A stretch of DNA of 56,558 nt, taken from positions 1 to 56,558 of the forward strand of contig WGOB01000001.1 of NCBI GenBank assembly GCA_016124255.1. Reading direction: 5' to 3'. Of the stretch, positions 47,379 through 55,201 are shown one piece after another (the first letter of the stretch is position 1; each line of letters starts with the position of its first letter). The notes beneath the pieces were generated by a model. It searched no databases, was not told the origin of the DNA, and saw only the letters and a program-made list of their open reading frames with translations. The translations under genes were made by a program, and so were the position numbers. The DNA comes from Alphaproteobacteria bacterium. Lineage in GTDB: Bacteria > Pseudomonadota > Alphaproteobacteria > Caulobacterales > Aquidulcibacteraceae.

Positions 47379-48335
47379 ATGCCGCACATCCTGTTCATCT
47401 CCTCCACCCGCATCGGCGACGCCGTGCTCTCCTCGGGCGCGCTTGAGTATGCGCGTGCGCTGGCGCCGGGCGCGGAGGTGACGATCGCGTGCGGGCCCCT
47501 GCCGGCCCCGCTCTTCCGCGGCGAGCCGGATCTCAAGGCGCTGCATACGTTCGTGAACCGGGGCGGCCTCGCGCACTGGTTCACCCTGCGCAATCAGCTC
47601 AAGGGCGAGCGCTATGACATCGCCATCGACCTGCGCGGCTCGCTATTGACGTACATGCTCGCGGCCAGGCGGCGGTTCGTGTTCCGCAAGAGCGCGCTGG
47701 TGCGCCACAAAGTTGAAGAGGCGACCGCGCTGATGCGCGCGCGGCATGTTCTGCATCCGCGGCTGCGGATCGATGAGCAGGCGCGGCGCGATGCGCGCGC
47801 CGCCGCGCCGGACGGGCCGATCCTGGTGCTGGGCCCCGGCGCAAGCATCGTCGCCAAGCGGTGGCGCGCGGATCGCTTTGCGGCGGTCGCGCGGCGGCTG
47901 ACCGGGCCCGGCGCGCCGCTCGCGGGCGCCGCGATCAGCGTCCTCGGCGGCCCGGAGGACGCAGAGATCGCGGCCGAGATCTGCGCCAGCCTCGCCGCTG
48001 ACGGCGTGCACGCGCAATCGATCGCCGGCGCGCTTGATCTCCTTGCGTGCGCGGCGCTCTTGGAGCGGACGACATTGTTCATCGGCAACGACAGCGGCCT
48101 GATGCATATCGCGGCCGCGGTCGGCGCGCCGACGCTGGGGCTTTTCGGGCCGACCGACGAGCGGCTCTACGGGCCCTGGGGCGACCGCGCGCGCGCGCTG
48201 CGCGGGCGGCCTTACGCTGAACTCGCCGCATTCGGCGATCCCCATGACGTGGACCGCACGATGATGGACGACTTGACGATCGATGCAGTGGAGGCGGCGG
48301 CGCAGGCGCTGCTGCGCGGAGGAGGCTTGGCGTGA
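47379..48335 (+). CDS. Glycosyltransferase family 9 (heptosyltransferase-like)
   Basis: 318 aa. Two Rossmann-like halves: HILFISSTRIGDAVLSSGAL (3-22), with the acceptor-site Asp, and the donor half LVLGPGASIVAKRWRADRFA (about 148-167), SIAGALDLLACAALL, and TLFIGNDSGLMHIAAAVGAP (about 231-250), the GT9 ADP-heptose site. It adds a heptose or related sugar to lipid A-core or another glycolipid at the inner face of the membrane. Its stop overlaps the GTG of the dihydroorotase gene (GTGA), so translation is coupled. Confidence 0.87.
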   Translation: MPHILFISSTRIGDAVLSSGALEYARALAPGAEVTIACGPLPAPLFRGEPDLKALHTFVNRGGLAHWFTLRNQLKGERYDIAIDLRGSLLTYMLAARRRFVFRKSALVRHKVEEATALMRARHVLHPRLRIDEQARRDARAAAPDGPILVLGPGASIVAKRWRADRFAAVARRLTGPGAPLAGAAISVLGGPEDAEIAAEICASLAADGVHAQSIAGALDLLACAALLERTTLFIGNDSGLMHIAAAVGAPTLGLFGPTDERLYGPWGDRARALRGRPYAELAAFGDPHDVDRTMMDDLTIDAVEAAAQALLRGGGLA

Positions 48336-49663
48336 GCGGCTATGATCTGGTGATCCGCGGCGGGAGCGTATTCGCGCCGGGCGGGCTTGTGGACGCCGAT
48401 ATCGGCGTGAAGGACGGGCGCATTGCCGCGATCGGAGCGCTCGGATCGTCCGGACACGGCGCATCGTTCGAGGCGAGGGGGCTGACGGTGCTGCCCGGCG
48501 TGATCGATACCCAGGTGCACTTCCGCGAACCGGGCCTGGTGCACAAGGAGGATCTAGAATCAGGCTCGCGCGCCGCCGCGCTCGGCGGCGTGACGGCGGT
48601 GTTCGAGATGCCTAACACGACGCCGCCGACATCGACCCCTGAGGCGCTGAACGACAAGCTCGCGCGCGCCAGCGGCCGCATGCACGTCGATTATGCGTTC
48701 TACGCCGGCGCGACGGAGGAGAACGCCGACTCCCTCGATGAACTGGAGCGCCTGCCGGGATGCGCCGGGATCAAGACGTTCATGGGCTCCTCCACCGGTT
48801 CGCTCCTGGTGAAGGACGACGCGGGCCTCAATCGCGTGCTGAAGAGCATCCGCCGGCGCGCGGCGTTTCACGCCGAAGACGAGGCGAGGCTGATCGAGCG
48901 CAAGCCGCTTGCACGCGACGGCGATTGGACGAGCCATCCCGAAGTGCGCGATGACCAGACCGCGCTGCTTGCGGTGCAGCGGCTGGTTTCGGCCGCGCGC
49001 GTCCATCGCAAGCGCGTGCACGTCCTGCACGTCTCCTCCAAGATCGAGATGGAATTCCTGGCGACCGCGAAGGACGTGGCGACGGTGGAGACGCTGCCGC
49101 AATTCCTCACCTTTGAGGCGCCGGGGATTTATGAGCGCCTGAAGGGCTTCGCACAGATGAACCCGCCGATCCGCTACGCTGCGGATCGCGCAGCGCTCTG
49201 GGATCTCGGCATCGCGCAGGGCGTGGTGGATGTTCTGGGTACGGATCATGCGCCGCACACGGCGGAGGAGAAGGCAAAGCCTTATCCCAACTCGCCATCG
49301 GGCATGCCGGGCGTGCAGACGCTTGTGCCGGTGATGCTGACGCATGTGGCGCAGGGGCGCTTGAGCCTCGCGCGGTTCGTCGATCTTACGAGCGCCGGGC
49401 CCCAGCGCGTGTTCGGGATCGCGAACAAGGGCCGCATCGCGCTCGGCTACGATGCCGATTTCACGCTCGTCGATCTCAAGGCGGCGCGCACGATCCGGAC
49501 GGCCGACATGGCGTCCAAAGCGGGCTGGACCCCGTTCGACGGCTTTGCAGCGCAGGGCTGGCCGATGGCCACGATCGTGCGCGGTCAGATCGTGATGCGC
49601 GATGGCGCGTTGGCGCAAGGCGGCGCCGGCGCGCCGATCCGGTTTGTCGAGGCGCTCAGCTGA
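48332..49663 (+). CDS. Dihydroorotase-like amidohydrolase (PyrC-type, Gln variant)
   Basis: 443 aa, class I dihydroorotase fold. GVIDTQVHFREPGLVHKEDL (56-75): the first metal ligand His of the usual D-x-H-x-H is Gln61, while His63 remains. GIKTFMGSS with Lys148 (carbamylated in the family), His180 in AFHAEDE, HVLHVSSKIE (about 229-238), GTDHAPH (about 300-306). The Gln variant occurs across alphaproteobacterial paralogues as I recall. It closes carbamoyl-aspartate to dihydroorotate in pyrimidine synthesis if active; a different cyclic amide substrate is possible. GTG start with GGAGGAGG upstream, coupled to GT9. It converges on the macro-domain gene with an 8-nt overlap. Confidence 0.85.
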   Translation: MSGYDLVIRGGSVFAPGGLVDADIGVKDGRIAAIGALGSSGHGASFEARGLTVLPGVIDTQVHFREPGLVHKEDLESGSRAAALGGVTAVFEMPNTTPPTSTPEALNDKLARASGRMHVDYAFYAGATEENADSLDELERLPGCAGIKTFMGSSTGSLLVKDDAGLNRVLKSIRRRAAFHAEDEARLIERKPLARDGDWTSHPEVRDDQTALLAVQRLVSAARVHRKRVHVLHVSSKIEMEFLATAKDVATVETLPQFLTFEAPGIYERLKGFAQMNPPIRYAADRAALWDLGIAQGVVDVLGTDHAPHTAEEKAKPYPNSPSGMPGVQTLVPVMLTHVAQGRLSLARFVDLTSAGPQRVFGIANKGRIALGYDADFTLVDLKAARTIRTADMASKAGWTPFDGFAAQGWPMATIVRGQIVMRDGALAQGGAGAPIRFVEALS

Positions 49664-50174
49664 CGCCGAGACCTGTGCGGTAGAGATCGCCGTCCGCTTC
49701 AACGAAGCAGCAGAAGACGACGCGCGTGACGCCGCGCGCGTAGGGGAGCTGTTCGCTCACGGTTTCGATCGCGATGTCGCGGCCGAGCGGCTTGGGCCAT
49801 CCGAACGCGCCTGTGCCGAGTGCGGGAAACGCGATCTCGGCCAAGCCCGCGCGGTCGGCCGCGAGCAGGCATTCGCGGTAGCACGAGGCCAAGCGGGCGC
49901 ATTTGTCGGCATGGGCGCCGGCCGCGGCGTAGACCGGCGCGACGGTGTGGATCACGAAGCGCGCCGGGAGGCGGAAGCCCGGCGTGATCAAGGCCTCCCC
50001 TTCGGCGAGGCCGCCCGCGTTCGCCAGGCGCGCGCCGAGCTGCGGGCCGGCCGCGCTGCGGATCGCGCCGTCGACGCCAGCGCCGGCGACGAGGCGGGTG
50101 TTGGCGGCGTTGACGATCGCATCGAGCGCCAGCGTCTCGATGCGCGCGACCACCACCTGAAGCCGCGCAGTCAC
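49656..50174 (-). CDS. Macro-domain ADP-ribose-binding protein/deacetylase
   Basis: 172 aa from GTG 50174, chosen because LQVVVARIETLALDAIVNAA is the normal start of the macro fold; an ATG at 50237 adds 21 residues. Motifs: DAIVNAANTRLVAGAGVDGA (about 18-37), PARFVIHTVAPVYA (about 70-83), and the ligand loop FPALGTGAFGWP (about 118-129). MacroD-like members remove ADP-ribose from proteins or deacetylate O-acetyl-ADP-ribose. Its 3' end overlaps the dihydroorotase gene by 8 nt on the opposite strand; divergent from the repetitive secreted protein. Confidence 0.88.
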   Translation of the reverse strand: MTARLQVVVARIETLALDAIVNAANTRLVAGAGVDGAIRSAAGPQLGARLANAGGLAEGEALITPGFRLPARFVIHTVAPVYAAAGAHADKCARLASCYRECLLAADRAGLAEIAFPALGTGAFGWPKPLGRDIAIETVSEQLPYARGVTRVVFCCFVEADGDLYRTGLGVS

Positions 50175-50258
50175 GCCGCGCGATCCGGCGACGGAAACGC
50201 ATGCGCCCGCCGTTTGAGGGACGCGAGGAACGAGCATCCAGTCATCAGGGGATGATTA

Positions 50259-51134
50259 ATGTCGATTAACGCACGAATGTCCAAGAGCGCGATGGCGCGA
50301 ACCGTATCGGGGGCGCTGGCGGCGATGATCGTCGCGACCGGCGTCATCGCGGCGGCGGGGGAAGCGTCGGCCGAACAGCGCGGCCGTCGCGGCGAAGCGA
50401 CGATCCAAACCGAGCGCGGAACCTATCAGGCGCGCAGCGAAGTGCGCCGCGAACGCGGCGCGCGCACGCGCGAGCGCAGCGTCATCGGCCCCAACGGCGG
50501 CGAGACCAGCGTGCGGGACGCCCGGCGCTGGAACGCGCAGGAGGGGACGTACAACCGCGATCGCCAGCGCACATTCGCGAACGGCGACACGCGCAGCGTG
50601 GACGTCGATGCGCAGCGCACGGCGCCGGGCGAATGGACCGCGCAACGGCAAGTCACCGGACGCAACGGCGAAACCCGCATGCAGACCGGCGATTTCGCCG
50701 GCGCGCGCACGGAAAACGGGCGCGTCGTGACCGGCGACATCCAAACCCAAAATCACGGCCAGGTGGACTATCAGCGCGAAGTGACGCGTGAGAACGGCGC
50801 CCGCACCGTGACGTCCAGCGCGACGTTCGAGGACGGGACGCAGGTCTCGCGCACCGCCGCCGGCGCGTGCGACGGCGCCGGCAATTGCGTGCGCGACAGC
50901 GCCGTGACCAATCGCCAGGGCGGGACGACGACCTGGACCGAGAGCCGCACGCGCACGGAAAACGGCGCAACCTATTCCCGCGATGCGACCTTCGCCGACG
51001 GATCCACGCGCAGCGTCGACGCCGAGCGTGTGGGCAATGGCGACGGGACCGGCAGCGTCGAGCGAACAGTCACCGGCCGCAACGGTGAAACCCGCCGGCA
51101 GAGCGGAACCTATTCGGTACGCCGTCGCCGTTAG
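50259..51134 (+). CDS. Secreted repetitive Arg/Thr/Gly-rich protein, unknown function
   Basis: 291 aa, signal peptide at the N-terminus (MARTVSGALAAMIVATGVIA with AEA/ASA cleavage region near 38), mature protein very rich in R, T, G, N, E. An internal duplication is visible: TYNRDRQRTFANGDTRSVDV...VTGRNGETRMQTGDF (about 97-146) matches TYSRDATFADGSTRSVDA...VTGRNGETRRQSGTY (about 238-285), with weaker units between, 140 residues apart. The pattern suggests a beta-strand repeat, possibly extended in the periplasm or outside the cell. Two Cys (CDGAGNC, 204-210) could form a small loop. It ends before a strong terminator. No known family. Confidence 0.75.
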   Translation: MSINARMSKSAMARTVSGALAAMIVATGVIAAAGEASAEQRGRRGEATIQTERGTYQARSEVRRERGARTRERSVIGPNGGETSVRDARRWNAQEGTYNRDRQRTFANGDTRSVDVDAQRTAPGEWTAQRQVTGRNGETRMQTGDFAGARTENGRVVTGDIQTQNHGQVDYQREVTRENGARTVTSSATFEDGTQVSRTAAGACDGAGNCVRDSAVTNRQGGTTTWTESRTRTENGATYSRDATFADGSTRSVDAERVGNGDGTGSVERTVTGRNGETRRQSGTYSVRRRR

Positions 51135-51168
51135 GCGTCGCCGCACCTCCACAGCCCTTGCTGACTTA

Positions 51169-51201
51169 CGGGCCCGGCCTTGCGCCGGGCCCGCTTTTCT
51201 T
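51169..51201 (+). terminator. Rho-independent terminator
   Basis: CGGGCCCGGC (51169-51178), loop CTTGC, GCCGGGCCCG (51184-51193), perfect 10-bp stem, followed by CTTTTCTT. It lies 35 nt after the repetitive protein gene and before pirin. Confidence 0.88.
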
Positions 51202-51247
51202 GTGCGGCCGCGCTTGCGGGCGGGCGAGCGACGCGGTTGAAAGGCCC

Positions 51248-52117
51248 ATGGCCTCAGCAATCGCGAAACTGATCGAACCCAAGCCGCGCGATCTCGGCGA
51301 CGGATTCATGGTGCGTCGTATCCTGCCGACTGTGGAGCGGCGGACAGTGGGGCCGTTCGTATTCCTCGATCAGATGGGGCCCGCGAAGCTGGCGCCGGGC
51401 GAGGGGCTCGACGTGCGCCCCCATCCCCACATCGGGCTGGCGACCGTGACCTACCTCTATGAGGGCGAGATTCTGCATCGGGATTCGCTCGGTTTCACGC
51501 AGGCGATCCGCCCGGGTGAACTCAATTGGATGAGCGCGGGGCGCGGGATCGTGCATTCCGAGCGCTCACGCGACGCGGTGCGCCAGGCTGGCGGGCCCGT
51601 GTTCGGGCTGCAGGCATGGGTGGCGCTGCCGCTGGCTGAAGAAGAATCCGCGCCCAGCTTCGATCACTACGGCGCCGACAAATTGCCGAAGCTGTTTGCG
51701 GAGAACGTGCAGATCACGCTGATCGCTGGCGAGGGGTTCGGCGCCAAGTCGCCGGCGCGCACGCTCTCGCCGATGATCTACGCCGACGTTGCGATGCAGG
51801 CGGGCGGCGATCTCGCATTCGAGGAGGTCCATGAGGAACGCGCGCTCTATGTGAGCGCCGGCGCGGTGCAGGTGAACGGCGAAACCGTGCCCGCGGGGCG
51901 GCTCGCGATCCTCGACGGCGCGGTGCGGATCACGGCGGAGGATGACGCGCGCATCGCGCTCCTGGGCGGCCCCCCGCTCGATGCGCCCCGGATCGTCTGG
52001 TGGAATTTCGTATCGTCCTCGCGCGAGAAGCTGGAGGCGGCGAAGACGCGCTGGAAGGCGGGCGGTTTTGAGCGCGTGCCGGGCGACGACGAATTCATTC
52101 CGCTGCCGGAGAATTAG
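51248..52117 (+). CDS. Pirin family protein
   Basis: 289 aa, bicupin. The metal site of the first cupin is fully present: His59 and His61 in RPHPHIGLATVTY, His103 and Glu105 in GRGIVHSER; further signatures FVFLDQMGP (38-46) and LQAWVALP (about 126-133). Bacterial pirins include quercetinase-like dioxygenases and metabolic regulators that bind enzymes such as pyruvate dehydrogenase; which applies is unknown. ATG 51248 follows the terminator; earlier in-frame codons lie inside it. The TPP-enzyme gene begins 3 nt after its stop, so they are likely co-transcribed. Confidence 0.88.
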   Translation: MASAIAKLIEPKPRDLGDGFMVRRILPTVERRTVGPFVFLDQMGPAKLAPGEGLDVRPHPHIGLATVTYLYEGEILHRDSLGFTQAIRPGELNWMSAGRGIVHSERSRDAVRQAGGPVFGLQAWVALPLAEEESAPSFDHYGADKLPKLFAENVQITLIAGEGFGAKSPARTLSPMIYADVAMQAGGDLAFEEVHEERALYVSAGAVQVNGETVPAGRLAILDGAVRITAEDDARIALLGGPPLDAPRIVWWNFVSSSREKLEAAKTRWKAGGFERVPGDDEFIPLPEN

Positions 52118-52120
52118 GGC

Positions 52121-53659
52121 ATGATCGGCGCCGACGCCCTCATCAAGACGTTCGCCGCATGCGGCGTTGAGGTGTGATTCGCCAATCCCGGCACGAGCGA
52201 GATGCATCTCGTCACCGCGCTTGATCGCGAGCCGCGGATCCGCTCGGCGCTGTGTCTGTTCGAGGGCGTGGCGACGGGCGCGGCGGACGGCTATGCCCGC
52301 ATTGCCAAAAGGCCGGCGATGACGCTCCTGCATCTTGGACCCGGCTATCTCAATGGCGGCGCCAACCTGCACGATGCGCGGCGCGCGTTTTCGCCGACGA
52401 TCAACATCATTGGCGATCACGCGACCTATCACCGCCATCTCGACGCGCCGCTGACGAGCGATATCGAGACGCTGGTGAAGCCGCTTTCGGCGTGGACGGA
52501 TGTGGTGCAGACGCCGGCCGAGGCGGGCGCAAAGGCGGCGGCGGCGTACGCGGCGAGCTTCGGGCCGCCGGGCGGCAACGCGTTTTTGATCCTGCCCGCA
52601 GACAGCGCCTGGAGCGAAGGCGGCGAGATCGGGCGCCCGGCGCCGGCGCCGGCGTTGGCGACGCCGGAAGCGGCGCTGGTGGATGAGATCGCCAAGGCGA
52701 TCAAGGCGGCGAAGAAGCCGGCGGTGCTGCTGAACGGCGATGCATTGTCCGCATCCGGACTTTCACATGCGGCGCGGCTCGAAGCCGCGGGCGTGTTCGT
52801 GCTGTCCGACACGTTTTCGGTGCTGCAGCGGCGCGGGACAGGGCTCTATGCGCCGACGCGGCTGCCTTATTTTGGCGAGCAGGCGCTGGAGACGCTCACC
52901 GGCGTCGATCTTCTTGTGACGATCGGGACGAAGCATCCGGTGGCGTTCTTCGCGTATCCGGGCAAGCCGAGCGAACTGACGCCGGAGGGCGCCGCGCGGC
53001 TTTCGCTGGGCGGGGCGGAGATCAATTCGGCGGTCGCGGTGGAGATGCTGGCGGAGGCGCTCGGCGCGCCGCGCGCGCCCGCGCCCGCGGCAGCGACGAC
53101 GCCGGATGCGCCGACGGGTGCGCTGACGCCGGAAGCGGCGGGGTTTGCGCTGGCGCGGTGCATGCCCGAAGGCGCGATCATCGCCGACGACAGCGTAACG
53201 GCCGGCCTCTCGATCCTCTTTCCGACGATGAACGCCGCGCCGCACGACTGGCTCTTTCACACCGGCGGCGCCATCGGGCAGGGCATGCCGATGGCGGTGG
53301 GGGCGGCGGTCGCGGCGCCCGACCGCAAGACGATCGCGCTCTGCGGCGACGGCGCGGCGATGTACACGGTGCAGGCGCTTTGGACCATGGCGCGCGAGAA
53401 GCTCGACATCACGGTCGTCATCTTCGCCAACCGCATCTACCGCATCCTGATGATCGAACTGGCGCGCACGGGCGCGGGCAATCCGGGGCCGACGGCGCAA
53501 TCGATGCTGTCGCTCGGCGATCCCGCGCTCGACTGGGTGAAGATGGCGCAGGCGATGGGCGTTGACGCCGCGCGCTGCGAGACGGCGGAGGATTTCGACC
53601 GCACGCTCGCGCGCATGATGGCCCAGAAGGGCCCGACGCTGATCGAGGCGGTGGTTTAA
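52121..53659 (+). CDS. Acetolactate synthase-like TPP enzyme with in-frame TGA at codon 19
   Basis: Thiamine-diphosphate enzyme resembling large-subunit acetolactate synthases of the unassigned ilvB-like group. From ATG 52121 it reads MIGADALIKTFAACGVEV, then TGA (52175-52177), then FANPGTSEMHL. Homologues I recall have Cys at the TGA position (CFANPGTSEMHFVAAL). The rest is intact: catalytic Glu in CLFEGVATGAADGYA, LHLGPGYLNGGANL, and the TPP/Mg motif CGDGAAMYTVQALWTMAREK. If TGA stops translation, ATG 52202 could restart and give 485 aa lacking about 27 residues. Explanations: sequencing error, nonsense mutation, or (unlikely) recoding. Follows pirin by 3 nt. Confidence 0.8.
52198..52211. 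repeat. Perfect 14-bp palindrome at the restart codon of the TPP-enzyme gene
   Basis: CGAGATGCATCTCG lies 20 nt after the in-frame TGA and contains the downstream ATG (52202-52204). It can fold into a 5-bp hairpin with a TGCA loop. It may be coincidental, since the codons SEMHL are conserved in the protein. Confidence 0.4.
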
Positions 53660-53665
53660 GTTTGT

Positions 53666-53737
53666 TTTGGCGCGCCGGAACCGCGACGCAGACCGCATCG
53701 TCGAGGCGCGCCGATCGGCGTGACCGGGGCGCGATGG
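53666..53737. repeat. Dispersed intergenic repeat, copy 2 (72 bp)
   Basis: TTTGGCGCGCCGG starts 6 nt after the stop of the TPP-enzyme gene and the unit ends CGATGG. It matches 36285-36355 along its whole length with one 1-nt gap and conserved GGCGCGCC boxes, AGGCGCGCCG and GGCGTGACCGG. The remaining 160 nt before the NUDIX gene hold no gene I can support. Confidence 0.8.
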
Positions 53738-53897
53738 CGCGCCTCCTTTCGTACCGCAGATCCGGCGTTCCCCGGACGATCGCGGAGCGATCGAGCCGGG
53801 GTCCAGTGTCACGCACGCTCGTCGGCGACGACATCAAGCGGCGCGTTGGGCCCCGGCTCTGCGCGTGCTGCGCACGCTTGGCCGGGGAGCGCCTCTC

Positions 53898-54329
53898 ATG
53901 AGCGAGCTGAAGCAACCGGTCGCGGCGGTGGGGATCATCTGTGTACGGAAGGATGAGGTGTTGCTCATCCGGCGGGGGAAGGCGCCGCGGGAGGGGGAGT
54001 GGAGTTTGCCCGGCGGGCGGATCGAATGGGGCGAGGGCGTCCGTGACGCGGCGCTGCGGGAACTGAAGGAGGAGACGGGCGTCGAAGCGGCGATCGTGGG
54101 GCTGATCGACGTCGTCGACGGCGTGTTCGCCAGCCGCACGCACGGGGAGATCTGGGGGCACTATGTGCTTGTCGATTTCGCAGCGCGCTGGGTAAACGGC
54201 GAACCGCGGGCGGGCGATGACGCGGCGGAAGCCCGGTTTATCCCGATTTCGGAGATAGACTCTCTCGCGATGTGGAGCGAAACCGTAAGGGTCATCCGCG
54301 CGGCGCAAGCGATGATCGCGGCCGCCTAA
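53898..54329 (+). CDS. NUDIX hydrolase
   Basis: 143 aa. Complete NUDIX box: G40 to G61 (G-G-R-I-E-W-G-E, then RELKEETG), preceded by AVGIICVRKDEVLLIRRGK. It hydrolyses a nucleoside diphosphate linked to X, such as ADP-ribose, NADH or an oxidised nucleotide; the substrate cannot be read. The start ATG 53898 gives the normal N-terminus of the fold. The SDR gene follows 16 nt after its stop. Confidence 0.9.
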   Translation: MSELKQPVAAVGIICVRKDEVLLIRRGKAPREGEWSLPGGRIEWGEGVRDAALRELKEETGVEAAIVGLIDVVDGVFASRTHGEIWGHYVLVDFAARWVNGEPRAGDDAAEARFIPISEIDSLAMWSETVRVIRAAQAMIAAA

Positions 54330-54345
54330 GCACACGGAAACGCCC

Positions 54346-55131
54346 ATGACCTACAAGCCCTTCGATCTCACCGGCAAAGTCGCGCTCGTCACCGGGGGCA
54401 ATCGCGGCATCGGCTACGGCATGGCCGAGGCGCTCGCGCAATCGGGCGCGGCGGTGGCGATCTGGGGACGCGACGCCAAGCGCAACGACGAGGCGGTCGC
54501 GGCGCTCTCCAACGAAACCAAAGGCAAGGTGAAGGGCTACGCCGTCGATGTCGCCGACGAGACGGCGGTGAGCGCGGCGATGGCCGAGACGCTCGACGAT
54601 TTCGGGCGCGTCGATTTCGCGGTGGCGAACGCCGGGATCGGCGGGGGCGCGGCCTCCTTCTCAGAATTTCCGACCGACGTTTACCGGCGCGTGCTCTCGG
54701 TCAATCTCGACGGCGTGTTCTTCACGCTGCGCGAAACCTGCAAGCACATGGTGGAGCGCGCCAAGGCGGGCGATCCGGGCGGCTCGGTGGTGGGCGTGGC
54801 GTCGCTGGCGGCGATCGAGGGTGCGGCGCGCAACGAAGCATACGCTGCCACCAAGGGCGCGGTGATCTCGATGATGAAATCGATTGCGGTGGAGCATGCG
54901 CGCTACGGCGTGCGCGCCAACGCCGTGCTGCCCGGCTGGATCGCGACGGACATGACCTCGATGGCGCAGGCGGCGCCGGCGTTCGCGGAAAAGGTGATCC
55001 CGCGCGTGCCGATGCGGCGGTGGGGCGAGCCGAAGGATTTCGGCGGCGTCGCCGTCTATCTCGCGAGCGACGCCAGCGCCTACCATTCCGGCGATCTCTT
55101 CGTGATCGACGGCGGCTACGCGATCTTTTGA
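54346..55131 (+). CDS. SDR family oxidoreductase
   Basis: 261 aa classical short-chain dehydrogenase. Cofactor site VTGGNRGIGYGMAEAL (15-30), VDVAD, ANAGIGG (about 94-100), catalytic Ser in GVASLAAIEG, Y-x-x-x-K in YAATKGAV (about 166-173), and the closing PGWIATDMT. FabG-like length. The residue after the second strand (GRD) suggests NADP(H) preference. Substrate unknown. A family ending GDLFVIDGGYAIF is present. The gap to the beta-helix gene contains CGAGGAGGGC before that start. Confidence 0.9.
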   Translation: MTYKPFDLTGKVALVTGGNRGIGYGMAEALAQSGAAVAIWGRDAKRNDEAVAALSNETKGKVKGYAVDVADETAVSAAMAETLDDFGRVDFAVANAGIGGGAASFSEFPTDVYRRVLSVNLDGVFFTLRETCKHMVERAKAGDPGGSVVGVASLAAIEGAARNEAYAATKGAVISMMKSIAVEHARYGVRANAVLPGWIATDMTSMAQAAPAFAEKVIPRVPMRRWGEPKDFGGVAVYLASDASAYHSGDLFVIDGGYAIF

Positions 55132-55201
55132 TCGCCCGCGCCTTTACAGCGGCGACGCTTTTTCCGATCTTGGCCCCTTCAAATCAGACGAGGAGGGCAA
55201 G

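Noticed and set aside
52178-52215. Bacterial SECIS element after the TGA in the TPP-enzyme gene
   Set aside because: The only hairpin starts 20 nt after TGA, has a 5-bp stem and TGCA loop, and coincides with conserved codons; not enough to claim recoding, kept only as a finding to test.
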